Shown: positions 7,139-15,791 of the stretch, in pieces | How the letters are laid out: every line of letters begins with the position of its first letter | Position numbering within the stretch: the stretch's first letter is position 1 | Assembly (NCBI GenBank): GCA_944358795.1 | Contig: CALVRW010000017.1 | Span: forward strand, 1 to 42,042 | Origin: an uncultured Bacilli bacterium | GTDB lineage: Bacteria; Bacillota_I; Bacilli_A; RF39; UBA660 | Length of the DNA: 42,042 nt | Reading direction: 5' to 3' | Position numbers and translations under genes: made by a program | The notes under the pieces: model-generated | Seen by the model: only the letters and a program-made list of their open reading frames with translations | Database searches by the model: none | Told to the model about the DNA's origin: nothing

Positions 7139-9760
7139 CTATTTTGTACACCACTTAGTAGTTGCTACAATTTTATTTGACTGATTTCCAGCTTGATCTA
7201 CTGACCATATTGTAAGAACACCGGTTGCGCTTCCAATATAACTTCCTCCCGGTCCTTTATTTCCTGCTGACCCAGCGTAAGTATTTGGAACTCCATTAGA
7301 TGGATTAAACGTTTTTGTTGAAATTTGATCTCCATTATCCCATGGTGATTTAGAAGAGAAATTATAGTAATAAGTATCTGTACTAGGACCTGTATTTTTA
7401 ATAGATAATTTCTCTTTAATTCCACCTTGACAATCACTTGAACTAACTTTAACATTAATTGTCTTCGTACCAGTTGTAGATCCATAATTTGTTCCTGATT
7501 TAGCCCCGGTAGCAGAATAAGTTAAACTCGCCGTTTTTCTATCAATTCTAATTGTATAAGTTGGAGTTGTTGATACATTTCCAGCATTATCAGTTATTTT
7601 ATAATATAAGTTTGAAGTACCGCTTGCTTGAATTGATCTAGAATCTTGTTGGAACGTTCCATTTCCACTGGCACTTCCAGCAACTACGACAACTTCTCGT
7701 TTTGCTACCCCACTATAAGAATCTGATGATCCGGTTGTTGAAGCTAAAACATAGTTTTTACTCCATGTACCAGCACTATATCCACCAATAACATCTCCAC
7801 GATTTCCATTACTTCCATTTGTCTTTTGTAATACAACACTTCCCGCATTTGGTTTTGTTGCATCTACTTTTACGGTTTTAGAAGTACTACAACTATTTCC
7901 TGCGTTATCCCTCGTTGTAAGTGTTACCGTTGTTCCTGTTGTATTACCAACACTAGAATGGGAAACAGTTGTTGATGCATGACCACTCGTCGCATCACTT
8001 CCGTTTGATTTATTAACCGTTACTGTGCTTCTATACCATCCATTATTTCCTGCTGTTCCACTGAAAGACATTGTTCCACATGTTGGTTTTGTCTTATCTA
8101 CTTTTACTGTTTTTGTAGTAGAACAACTATTTCCTGCTTTATCTTTTGTAGTTAATGTCACTGTTGTTCCTTTTGTATCACTTGTAATACTTGAATGAGA
8201 TACCGTTGTTGAAGCGTGTCCACTTAATGCATCACTTCCGTTTGCCTTACTTACTGTAACATTACTTCTGTACCATCCATTACTTCCTACTGTTCCACTT
8301 AACGTGATTGTTCCACATTTTGGATTTGTCTTATCTATTTTTACAGTCTTTGTAGTAGTACATTTATTTCCAGCATTATCGGTAGTTGTAAGTGTTACTG
8401 TTGTTCCACTCGTTTCACTTGTAAGACTTGTATGGCTAATCGTTGTACTCTTATGTCCACTTAAAGCATCACTACCATTTGTTTTACTAACTGTAACATT
8501 ACTTCTGTACCAGCCATTGGTTCCTGCTGTTCCATTTAACGTAATGGTTCCACATGTTGGTTTTGTTTTATCTACTTTAATATAATATGGTTTACTCCAA
8601 TCACTTGCATTTCCGGCTTTATCTACTGCTCTAATACAATATGTTTTATTGGTATCTTTTGAATAGATATAACTTTGTTTTAAATCTCCTGTTTTTTTAC
8701 CAGTACATCCTTCTGAATATTCAAAATGGTCGACTCCTAACCCTACATCGGTTGATTTAAATTCTCCCCACCATAGTGTATTATTTACCCATGTTGTATC
8801 ATTTGTTTTCTCTTTTCCGGTTGAATTATTATAACGAATCTTAGCTGTTGGTACACTTGGAGCATCTCCATCAATGAATACAATGGTTAATGTTCTTGCT
8901 GTAACAACATTATATCCATCTCTTACTCTTGCTGTAATCGTTCCTTCTCCAGTAAATGTAATATCTTTTGTTGTTCCTGTTGGTACTTCTATCCATGTTT
9001 TACCTAAGTCTAAACTATATTCATAGATAAAATTACTTTGTCTTTCTGGATAGTGAATTGTAATAACTTTTTTCTGTGACATAATAGATAAATCTGGTTC
9101 TGCTGTATACTCTGGCATTCCAATATCTAAGGTTCTTAAACGAATACTTGCGACAATTGTTTCATTTTCTGTATTCGTTGCTCTTCCTAAAATATAGTAA
9201 TCTAATCCATTTGTTAATTTTGTAAAGGTATATTGATTACTTACTGACTTACTTGTCCAAGTATTTCCACCATCAATTGAAAATTCATATTTTAAATTTG
9301 TTTCATCTGTTTCTACTTGCATTGCGACAGCAATTGAATTACTTGTGATAGTTCCAGCTATTAATTTTGCTTTCCCAAATTTTTCACAGTTTTGATCATT
9401 ATATAAATTTAGTTCATAACTAATTTTTCCATTTTTACCAATCGTATAAAGTAAATACTTATTCGGATCAATATTACCATCTTTTAAAGTTCCTTCTTTA
9501 AAACGATTATCATTCATTAATTCTTCCACTTTAATACATAATTCTGCACCTTCATTCATTGGATAAGAGTTACTATTATCTTTAATATAACTTTCTCCTG
9601 TTGAATAAACATACTCCAAATTTGATGTTTTTACTGTATCATCAGACTTTTTTATATTATTAATAATTGGCGGAGTTACAATCAATGCGATGATTCCTAA
9701 AATAACGATAACTCCTAATAATTCAATTAATGTAAAACCATTCTTATTGTTTTTTTTCAT
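7139..9760 (-). CDS. Giant prepilin-like surface protein with Ig-like repeats (873 aa)
   Basis: The N-terminus MKKNNKNG|FTLIELLGVIVILGIIALIVTP is a canonical type IV prepilin/pseudopilin leader with cleavage expected before Phe. A pilin-like region follows (about 10-120, with two Cys), then beta-rich segments rich in Thr/Ser (DGAPSVPTA, DKAGNASDW motifs) typical of bacterial Ig-like domains. Three tandem repeats of 78-79 residues lie at about residues 397-632, each with CGT near the start and a C[ST]T motif near the end (likely disulfide). More DNAGN-type modules follow to the C-terminus. At 873 residues it is far larger than ordinary pilins (about 150). Probably exported and displayed by a Com/type IV-like machine encoded elsewhere. 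SD GAGGGATG supports the ATG; an upstream in-frame GTG lies inside the SD. Confidence 0.85.
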   Translation of the reverse strand: MKKNNKNGFTLIELLGVIVILGIIALIVTPPIINNIKKSDDTVKTSNLEYVYSTGESYIKDNSNSYPMNEGAELCIKVEELMNDNRFKEGTLKDGNIDPNKYLLYTIGKNGKISYELNLYNDQNCEKFGKAKLIAGTITSNSIAVAMQVETDETNLKYEFSIDGGNTWTSKSVSNQYTFTKLTNGLDYYILGRATNTENETIVASIRLRTLDIGMPEYTAEPDLSIMSQKKVITIHYPERQSNFIYEYSLDLGKTWIEVPTGTTKDITFTGEGTITARVRDGYNVVTARTLTIVFIDGDAPSVPTAKIRYNNSTGKEKTNDTTWVNNTLWWGEFKSTDVGLGVDHFEYSEGCTGKKTGDLKQSYIYSKDTNKTYCIRAVDKAGNASDWSKPYYIKVDKTKPTCGTITLNGTAGTNGWYRSNVTVSKTNGSDALSGHKSTTISHTSLTSETSGTTVTLTTTDNAGNKCTTTKTVKIDKTNPKCGTITLSGTVGSNGWYRSNVTVSKANGSDALSGHASTTVSHSSITSDTKGTTVTLTTKDKAGNSCSTTKTVKVDKTKPTCGTMSFSGTAGNNGWYRSTVTVNKSNGSDATSGHASTTVSHSSVGNTTGTTVTLTTRDNAGNSCSTSKTVKVDATKPNAGSVVLQKTNGSNGNRGDVIGGYSAGTWSKNYVLASTTGSSDSYSGVAKREVVVVAGSASGNGTFQQDSRSIQASGTSNLYYKITDNAGNVSTTPTYTIRIDRKTASLTYSATGAKSGTNYGSTTGTKTINVKVSSSDCQGGIKEKLSIKNTGPSTDTYYYNFSSKSPWDNGDQISTKTFNPSNGVPNTYAGSAGNKGPGGSYIGSATGVLTIWSVDQAGNQSNKIVATTKWCTK
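7865..8572 (-). repeat. Three 234-237-bp coding repeats
   Basis: Periodic DKTxPxCGT blocks with Asp codons at 8570-8572, 8333-8335, 8096-8098 and 7862-7864 give spacings of 237, 237 and 234 bp. They encode the 79-residue Ig-like modules of the prepilin-like protein. Confidence 0.85.
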
Positions 9761-9870
9761 AACATCCCTCACATATACTTTATCTATTATTACCTCTTAT
9801 AGTATACCAAACAATATCAAATTAATCTAGTCTTTTTATGATAATTTTTTTTATTGCATATAATTTTAAT

Positions 9871-9893
9871 AAAAAAAAGAGCAATTTGCTCTT
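9871..9893 (-). terminator. Terminator of the RNase J-like gene
   Basis: On minus, AAGAGCA/TGCTCTT with a 3-base loop is followed by T8. It overlaps the stop codon. Confidence 0.75.
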
Positions 9894-11538
9894 ATACTTC
9901 TTGAATAACAATTAAAATCATTGGTTTACATTCAGTTTCTTTATATAAATATTTTCCTAATTTATCACGAATACCAAGTTTAATCTTATTAAAATTCGTA
10001 TAATCAGGTTTGATATTTTCTAAGATAACTTCTTTTGATATCTTTTCTGATTCTTTAATAATATCAATATTTTCTTTTACATAAATAAATCCACGAGTCA
10101 AAATTTCTGGTCCAGCTAATATTTCCTTTGTCTTTTTATCAATTGTTGCACTTACTAAAACAATTCCATTATCACTTAATAATTCTCTATCTTTTAATAC
10201 TAGTTCTCCAACATCTCCTGCTGTTTTTCCATCTACTAAAATATCATCGACCTTTATTTTTTCATCATCATTGGTAAGTACTCCATCTTGGAAAGTAGCC
10301 ACTTGACCATTCAATTTTAATAAAATATGATCTTCCTTCATACCAAGTGCTACTGCAACTTTAGCATTTTCTACTTGATGACGATATTCTCCAATTACTG
10401 GAAAATAATATTTTGGTTGTAATAAATCAATCATCATCATAATATCTTCACTAGATGCATGGTGATCTAAATATTTTTTTGATGGTAAAATAATTAAGTC
10501 TGCACCAATTTTTGAAATATCATCATAAATATGCGTTGCGCTTTTTTCCATTCCTTCATAAACTGGAGAAGCAAATACAACTGTATCTTCTGTTCCAATA
10601 TGAATAAATTTATCATATCCTTTTACAATTCGTTTCATATTAGAAAACGGTTTTTCTCTCTCATCACTGACTAATACAATAATCCCTTCATCATTTACAT
10701 GACGAATATTTAATAACTTATTTTTATCAAATGACATATAATCCATGTCAATCGCTTTATTAACAATGTTTTCTAATCGTTTTCCAAGTATTACAACTTT
10801 ACGATCCGTTTTCATAATTTCATTAAATATTTCTTGAATACGATGTAATTGTGCAGCTAAAATATTAATTAAAATTCTACCATCATTACGATTTATAATC
10901 TCACTAATTGCTGGAGCAATACGATGTTGTGGACTCGTATATCCTTTCTTTGGAGCATATAAAGATTCACTTAATAAACATAGTACCCCTTGTTTTCCAA
11001 CATACGCTAGTTTACCAATATCGGTTTTATATTTACCAATCATTGTTGGATCAAAAACAAAGTTTCCAGTATAGAAAATTGCCCCATCTGGTGTATTTAA
11101 TACATACCCTACAGCATCTGGTACAGAATGAGTTACACTAATTGGAAAAATACTATTTTTACCAAATTTTACTTTACGATGTGGTTTTAATTCCACTAAT
11201 TGATCTGTACTCATACCCTCTTCTAATAATTCTTCTTTTAATATTTCTAACGTAAAGGTTGTTCCATATACTTTCATTTGTTTTAAATCTTTTAATAAAT
11301 CTGGAATAGCCCCCATATGTTTATCATGCCCGTGTGTAATAAAAATTCCCTTAATTCTTTTTTCATTTACTTTTAAGAAGTCGTAATTCGGAATAATATA
11401 ATCGACTCCTAACATAAAATCATCTGCATATTTTAGTCCGGCATCAAAGATAAATAAATCGTTATCAACATCAACGACATACATATTTTTCCCGTTTTCA
11501 TTTAATCCACCAAGACTAAATATTTTTATTTTACTCAT
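9892..11538 (-). CDS. rnjB: RNase J2-like beta-CASP ribonuclease with degenerate active site
   Basis: Family role: RNA maturation and decay (5'-exo/endonuclease). Length (548 aa) and order match RNase J: metallo-beta-lactamase core, beta-CASP insert, C-terminal domain (ending CKPMILIVIQEV). Key residues are altered. The HxHxDH motif reads H69-G-H71-D-K73-H74, so the second-metal Asp is Lys. TGDF is TGN159F. PVHGEYR is PVI382GEYR. The TGSQGEP signature is absent (VSDEREKPF). His137 and His360 are kept. B. subtilis RNase J2 has comparable substitutions and works mainly as a partner of J1, so this is best read as a J2-type subunit with little or no activity. A J1 gene should exist elsewhere. SD AAGGAGAAATTT is good. 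Confidence 0.88.
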   Translation of the reverse strand: MSKIKIFSLGGLNENGKNMYVVDVDNDLFIFDAGLKYADDFMLGVDYIIPNYDFLKVNEKRIKGIFITHGHDKHMGAIPDLLKDLKQMKVYGTTFTLEILKEELLEEGMSTDQLVELKPHRKVKFGKNSIFPISVTHSVPDAVGYVLNTPDGAIFYTGNFVFDPTMIGKYKTDIGKLAYVGKQGVLCLLSESLYAPKKGYTSPQHRIAPAISEIINRNDGRILINILAAQLHRIQEIFNEIMKTDRKVVILGKRLENIVNKAIDMDYMSFDKNKLLNIRHVNDEGIIVLVSDEREKPFSNMKRIVKGYDKFIHIGTEDTVVFASPVYEGMEKSATHIYDDISKIGADLIILPSKKYLDHHASSEDIMMMIDLLQPKYYFPVIGEYRHQVENAKVAVALGMKEDHILLKLNGQVATFQDGVLTNDDEKIKVDDILVDGKTAGDVGELVLKDRELLSDNGIVLVSATIDKKTKEILAGPEILTRGFIYVKENIDIIKESEKISKEVILENIKPDYTNFNKIKLGIRDKLGKYLYKETECKPMILIVIQEV

Positions 11539-11592
11539 AAATTTCTCCTTTCTTTATTTCTTGTTAATTAATATTTATAAAAAGACTTATAC

Positions 11593-11632
11593 ATTATATC
11601 AAAAAAATAGAAAGAAGTCTATCTCTCTATTT
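11593..11632 (-). promoter_or_regulatory. Fused DHH-gene terminator and RNase J promoter
   Basis: An 11-bp stem (11605-11615 with 11622-11632, one G-T) overlaps the end of the DHH gene. Its U7 tract is followed at once by TGATATAAT (TATAAT at 11593-11598), about 55 nt before the RNase J start. Confidence 0.7.
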
Positions 11633-12481
11633 TTGTTGTAAAAAATAAGATTCTACTTTTGGCATAATCACACTTCCACGTGAAACAAAATAAGAATAAG
11701 ACTCTGCTTTCATAGTATTTTCTTTGATATAGTAAACCGTTGTTGTATGCTTGAAAAAGGTTACGATTAAAAATACATATAGATCTGCTTTTTCTTCTCT
11801 AAGTCGTTTTTGACAGAATTGAACCATGGTATCTCTTTCTTCTTCAGTTATTTCTAATACTTGTATATAACTAGACATGACAAAGTAAGGTCCGAATTGA
11901 TATCGTTTTAAACCATTACAATAACTTTTTGATAAGTCATTCAAAGAAGTAAGCATCATCCCTTCTTTTTCTAACTCTCCATAATCCAAATGTAAACTAG
12001 AACATAATTCTTTCGTTAATTCAATATCTTCTGTTCGATATTTATCAGGTAAATGAAAAGAAACGGTATCAACAAAGTTTGCAAGAACAACTAATTTCTT
12101 TTCTTCATCGAGAAATGAATCAGGTGAAAGTTCATAAATTAACATTGCTGTAGAACAGATACGTTTATTTAGAAAATTAGGACAATCTATTTTTTTACTA
12201 GTGGGATGGTGATCAAAAATGGCGATAACATTACCTGGTACTTGTCTTTCATGATGATCCACTAAAATATAATCGGCATTTTGTACCCAATCTTTTTGAT
12301 ACCTTGTAACATCAATTCCATATTTTTGACAGAATAACTTCGTATCACGATCGATTTCTTTATCTGGTATGATAAACTCTACAACATATCCTTTTCTTTT
12401 TAATAATTGTTCTAATAAATACCCACTTATGATACTATCAACATCCGGATTTTCATGACCAACGATTACATACTGTTTCAT
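11627..12481 (-). CDS. DHH/DHHA2 phosphoesterase, family II pyrophosphatase-like (284 aa)
   Basis: Mn-dependent phosphoanhydride hydrolase fold. His9, Asp13 and Asp15 (GHENPDVDS) and Asp75 fall at the same positions as in B. subtilis family II pyrophosphatase. Asp75 is in DHHE, and a second DHH (90-92) and FVDTVSF follow. The C-terminal DHHA2-like region ends with SRGSVIMP where true pyrophosphatases have SRKKQVVP, so the phosphate-binding Lys is missing. Pyrophosphatase, exopolyphosphatase (PPX1-like) or another phosphoesterase are all possible. The start is ATG MKQYVIVGHEN. A longer frame starts with TTG inside the upstream group II intron and is not genuine. Splicing joins AGGTG to ATAAG-ATG, creating the SD. 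Expression therefore probably depends on splicing. Confidence 0.85.
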   Translation of the reverse strand: MKQYVIVGHENPDVDSIISGYLLEQLLKRKGYVVEFIIPDKEIDRDTKLFCQKYGIDVTRYQKDWVQNADYILVDHHERQVPGNVIAIFDHHPTSKKIDCPNFLNKRICSTAMLIYELSPDSFLDEEKKLVVLANFVDTVSFHLPDKYRTEDIELTKELCSSLHLDYGELEKEGMMLTSLNDLSKSYCNGLKRYQFGPYFVMSSYIQVLEITEEERDTMVQFCQKRLREEKADLYVFLIVTFFKHTTTVYYIKENTMKAESYSYFVSRGSVIMPKVESYFLQQK

Positions 12482-12556
12482 CTTATGTCGAGTAGACAAG
12501 TCTCGACTTCGCCTCTCTTTCTTCTTAGTGAGAGGTTTGTCTCATTGCCCCTCACA

Positions 12557-12588
12557 GAACCCATCGTGCCTATTAAGGCAATAGGCTC
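12557..12588 (-). ncRNA. Group II intron domain V
   Basis: The 32-nt hairpin GAGCCTATTGCCT...GATGGGTTC on minus has a 9-bp lower stem, 2-nt bulge and short capped upper stem. This is the catalytic core. It lies 11 nt beyond the maturase stop. Confidence 0.88.
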
Positions 12589-12599
12589 TTCAAATAATC

Positions 12600-13871
12600 T
12601 TATATATTTCTGCACCAAATATCCTTGTATATCTTAGGCTTAGCTATTGGAATTCTTTCAAGTATTTTATTAAATGTTTTTAAACTAAGTCTTCTTTGGC
12701 TTCTCCTGAAGACACTACTTCTTAGTGAATACATGGTATGATAATATATCTTGTATAATTCCCTGAGCATTCCATTTATTCCATAATAAGCATATAATCC
12801 TATTAATTTCTTATTTAATAGTTTTATTGTCTCTTTGAATTTAACTGTTCTATGTTCCTTAATCCATTTTGTAATTGCCTGTTGTTTTAATTTTCTTTTC
12901 TTCTTACTCATTTTATGCCCTACTGTATATTTACCATTTCTTGTTATTCCGTTGTAGTGCATAAAACCTAGAAAATCAAATGCTTCTTTTGTTCCTTTAA
13001 ATCTACCAAATGGAAGTATTCTTGTTTTATCTTGTTCCATTTCTAATCCGAATTTTGCTAACCTCTTAATTAATAATTGGTATACTTGTTTAGCTTCATT
13101 TTCATATTGAAACATGATTAAGAAATCATCTGTATATCTTACTAAATATGCTTCTCCTTTTAATCTAGGTTTGATTTTCTTTTCAAAGAATAAGTCCAGT
13201 ACATAATGAAGATATACATTGGCAAGTATTGGCGATATTAGCCCTCCTTGTGGTGTTCCTTTGTCTGTTTCATGGTATTTCATATTTTCCATATAACCAC
13301 TTATTAGAAATCTGTTAACATATCTTAGAAATACCTTGTCATTAATATCGTGTTCTAGGAATTTTATTAGCCGTTTGTGGTCTACATTATCAAAGAAGCC
13401 TTTGGTATCACAGTCTAGTATATAGTTAACTTTGTTAATCATTATTCTCTGATTTATTTCCCTTATCGCTTGATGACAACTTCTATTTGGTCTAAAACCA
13501 TATGAGCATTCTAAGAATTTGCATTCATAGATTTCGTTTAATATATCCGCCATAACTCCTTGCACCAATTCATCTTCATATGCTGGTATTCCAAGTGGTC
13601 TTAGTTTTCCATTTGCTTTAGGAATATATGTTCTTCTTACTGGCAATGGCTTATAACTGAATTTCTTCATGCGTTCAATTAGATTTTCTATATTGCCTTC
13701 TAGATTGGTTTCATATTCATCTTTAGTTATTTTGTCCACACCACTTGCTTTATTCCTTTGTTGTTTCCTATGTTGTTCTTTTAACGTTTCTTTATTGACA
13801 AAATGAATTAAGTTTTCAACCTTGATATTTCTTTGTGCATAATATTTTATATCTTTTCGTTCATTTTCCAC
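12600..13871 (-). CDS. ltrA: Group II intron reverse transcriptase/maturase
   Basis: Encodes the protein that aids splicing and retrohoming of the surrounding intron. RT blocks in order: RRTYIPKANGKLRPLGIP (about 79-96), SYGFRPNRSCHQA (123-135), DCDTKGFFDNVDH (153-165), GTPQGGLISPILAN (205-218) and YTDD (246-249), then KTRILPFGRFKGTKEAFDFLGF. YTDD replaces the commoner YADD but keeps both metal-binding Asp. A maturase (domain X) region of about 100 residues follows. There is no C-terminal HNH endonuclease (423 aa), so retrohoming would rely on a nick-independent route. QGGLISP excludes a diversity-generating RT. The stop lies just before domain V, the usual position. Confidence 0.95.
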   Translation of the reverse strand: MENERKDIKYYAQRNIKVENLIHFVNKETLKEQHRKQQRNKASGVDKITKDEYETNLEGNIENLIERMKKFSYKPLPVRRTYIPKANGKLRPLGIPAYEDELVQGVMADILNEIYECKFLECSYGFRPNRSCHQAIREINQRIMINKVNYILDCDTKGFFDNVDHKRLIKFLEHDINDKVFLRYVNRFLISGYMENMKYHETDKGTPQGGLISPILANVYLHYVLDLFFEKKIKPRLKGEAYLVRYTDDFLIMFQYENEAKQVYQLLIKRLAKFGLEMEQDKTRILPFGRFKGTKEAFDFLGFMHYNGITRNGKYTVGHKMSKKKRKLKQQAITKWIKEHRTVKFKETIKLLNKKLIGLYAYYGINGMLRELYKIYYHTMYSLRSSVFRRSQRRLSLKTFNKILERIPIAKPKIYKDIWCRNI

Positions 13872-14421
13872 TTATTATTCCTCCTCATGGGTTGTAAGTG
13901 TTTCCCTAAAGAAACGATTATTTGCTAGTCCCTTCGCTCCATGGTCGTTATTCATTTCATCACTACTATGGACTAGTCCGACTACTTATATGTCTTTTGA
14001 ATATCTTGGGTTAACCAAGTCCTTGTATATTCATTACCCTTTACTATTGGTGTTTTAAACCTTTTAGATTTAGGAATATATAAGTCCTCTCAGGTACGTA
14101 TATAATAACTATGTAAAACTCGCCATGTCCTAAAGACCCCGATAGATTTCTCATAATATCTCGCTCTAACGATATTACCGATATTGCATACTGTGAAGGT
14201 GACCACATCTGCATCTACTTAATTATAATTTAACGAGGCTCAATAACTTCACGCTTTCGCATTACGGTTCGAATTCTTGTTTGCCTACGCTTAAACCTTG
14301 TCTCACGATTTCGGCTCCAAGGCTAACTACTGGCTCTTTGCTAGAGATTACCAGGTCGGCTTCCCACCGACTATATTATATACGCCGAACTGACGCACCA
14401 CCTATCAATATCATAACATAA

Positions 14422-14455
14422 GAAAAAAAGATAGCAACAATTAGTTGTTATCTTT
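14422..14455 (-). terminator. Terminator of tig
   Basis: AAGATAACAAC/GTTGCTATCTT (one mismatch) followed by T7 on minus, overlapping the tig stop. The 5' exon of the intron begins only about 20 nt further on. Confidence 0.75.
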
Positions 14456-15694
14456 TAATAATTCAATTGCTTTACGCATTTTATTATCGTATTTTACCAT
14501 TTCCATTCCACCAAATAATTTTAGGAATTCTTCTTTTTTCATATGATATTTTTCAGCAAGTTTATCAGCTTCTTTTTCTGCTTCTTCATCACTAATTTCA
14601 ATGTTTTCTAATTTCGCAATTTCTTCTAATACTAATCTAGAAGTAATACGTTTTACTGCTTCTTCTTTCATTTGACCACGTAATGTTGCTTCATCAGAAT
14701 TCGTAAATTGATAAAATTGTGATAATGTTAATCCTTGCATTTGTAAATTTTCTTCATATTGTTTTAAAATACGAGTTGTTTCTTCTTCAATCATTACTTC
14801 TGGAATTTCTACTTCTGTTTCTTTGATAACAGCATCCATTACATCATCAATAAATTTATTTTCTGCTTGCATTTCTTTGTATTCTGTCATCATTTTCTTA
14901 ACTTCTTTTTCTAGTGTTTCTTTTGAATTAACACCGTCTAAGTTTAAGTCAGCATAGAAGTCTTCATTTAATTCTGGAATAATTGTTTCTTTAATTTCTT
15001 TTACTGTTACTTTAAAAGTTGCTTTTGCTCCTTTTAAATCTTCACTATGGTATTCTTCTGGGAATGTTACTTCAATTTCTTTTGTTTCTCCTTTTTTCAT
15101 TCCAATTAGTTGTTCTTCAAATCCTGGAATAAAAGTTTGAGATCCAATTACTAATGAATAATCATTTCCTTTTCCACCTTCAAATGCAACACCATCTTTA
15201 AATCCTTCAAAATCAATAATTGCTGTATCTTTTTCTGCAACAGCACCATCTTTGATTTTTGTTTCAGCATATTTTTCACGCATTTCTTCAATTGTTTTAT
15301 CAATTTCTTCTTTTGTAATTTCTACTTTATCTTTTTTAACTCCTAAACCTTTATATTTTTTAATTTTAACTTCTGGTTTTGTTGTTAAAACAAATAAGAA
15401 TTCAACTCCGTCTTTTCCAATATTTTTTACTTGAATTTCTGGTTGTGCAACTAATTCTAAATCTTTATTATCTTCCATTGCTTTTTGATAAGCATCTTGT
15501 AATACCATATCAGCAGCATCAAAGTATAATGATTCTTCTCCGTATTTTTTCATAAATAATGCTTTTGGTGCATGTCCTGGACGGAATCCATCAATTTTTA
15601 CTTTTTTATTTGCTTTTTCGAATGCTTTATCAATTGCTGACGTCCATTCATTTCCTTCTATTTTAATTGTAATTTCTTTTTCATTCTTTTTCAT
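14441..15694 (-). CDS. tig: Trigger factor, ribosome-associated chaperone/PPIase
   Basis: Binds the ribosome exit tunnel and shields nascent chains. The N-terminal ribosome-binding domain carries the signature GFRPGHAP (about residues 36-43). An FKBP-type PPIase domain spans about 150-240 (AIIDFEGFKDGVAFEGG, GSQTFIPGFEEQLIGMKKGE), followed by the helical chaperone domain. Length 417 aa, normal. The start is ATG MKKNEKEIT with AAAGGATG 5 nt upstream; an in-frame GTG six codons earlier overlaps the SD. It has its own promoter and terminator. clpX, often the next gene in Bacilli, is not here; the group II intron and DHH gene follow instead. Confidence 0.95.
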   Translation of the reverse strand: MKKNEKEITIKIEGNEWTSAIDKAFEKANKKVKIDGFRPGHAPKALFMKKYGEESLYFDAADMVLQDAYQKAMEDNKDLELVAQPEIQVKNIGKDGVEFLFVLTTKPEVKIKKYKGLGVKKDKVEITKEEIDKTIEEMREKYAETKIKDGAVAEKDTAIIDFEGFKDGVAFEGGKGNDYSLVIGSQTFIPGFEEQLIGMKKGETKEIEVTFPEEYHSEDLKGAKATFKVTVKEIKETIIPELNEDFYADLNLDGVNSKETLEKEVKKMMTEYKEMQAENKFIDDVMDAVIKETEVEIPEVMIEEETTRILKQYEENLQMQGLTLSQFYQFTNSDEATLRGQMKEEAVKRITSRLVLEEIAKLENIEISDEEAEKEADKLAEKYHMKKEEFLKLFGGMEMVKYDNKMRKAIELLKDNN

Positions 15695-15720
15695 ATTAAC
15701 ATCCTTTCTCACACTTCATT

Positions 15721-15749
15721 AGTATAACGTAATTTTTCTATTTACGCAA
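15721..15749 (-). promoter_or_regulatory. tig promoter
   Basis: TTGCGT (15744-15749), 17-nt spacer, TATACT (15721-15726), about 27 nt upstream of the chosen ATG. Confidence 0.65.
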
Positions 15750-15764
15750 GATTTCCAAGAAAAA

Positions 15765-15791
15765 AAGAAAAAAAGTTCTAATTCGAACTTT
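15765..15791 (-). terminator. Terminator of greA
   Basis: AAAGTTC/GAACTTT with a 6-base loop, then T-rich tract on minus. It overlaps the greA stop. Confidence 0.7.

Larger units (their letters stand above)
12487..14398 (-). mobile_element. Complete group II intron with maturase ORF (about 1,912 nt)
   Basis: On minus the element starts GTGCG (14398-14394) and ends with a domain VI finishing CTACTCGAC (12487). Domain V (12557-12588) has the AGC-type triad, a GCCT/AGGC upper stem and the AC bulge. The RT/maturase lies in domain IV. The 5' ~530 nt (13872-14398) hold domains I-III and no other gene. A putative EBS2 CAATATC (14180-14186) matches IBS2 GATATTG exactly at -14 to -8 of the 5' exon. 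TACCTG (14091-14096) could be EBS1 for TAGGTG with wobble pairs. It looks intact and active. It sits between the tig terminator and the DHH start codon. Confidence 0.9.

Noticed and set aside
11627-12499. Longer DHH protein beginning MSTRHK from a TTG
   Set aside because: The extra codons are the 3' end of the intron and no SD precedes them.
12600-13871. Diversity-generating retroelement reverse transcriptase that could serve the variable-looking prepilin
   Set aside because: The RT has QGGLISP and a maturase domain, and is enclosed by group II intron domains V/VI and a GTGCG 5' end. It is a group II maturase.
14422-14455. Group IIC-type targeting of the tig terminator by the intron
   Set aside because: The insertion point is about 24 nt beyond the U-tract and an EBS2-IBS2 match exists, which fits sequence-based homing better.
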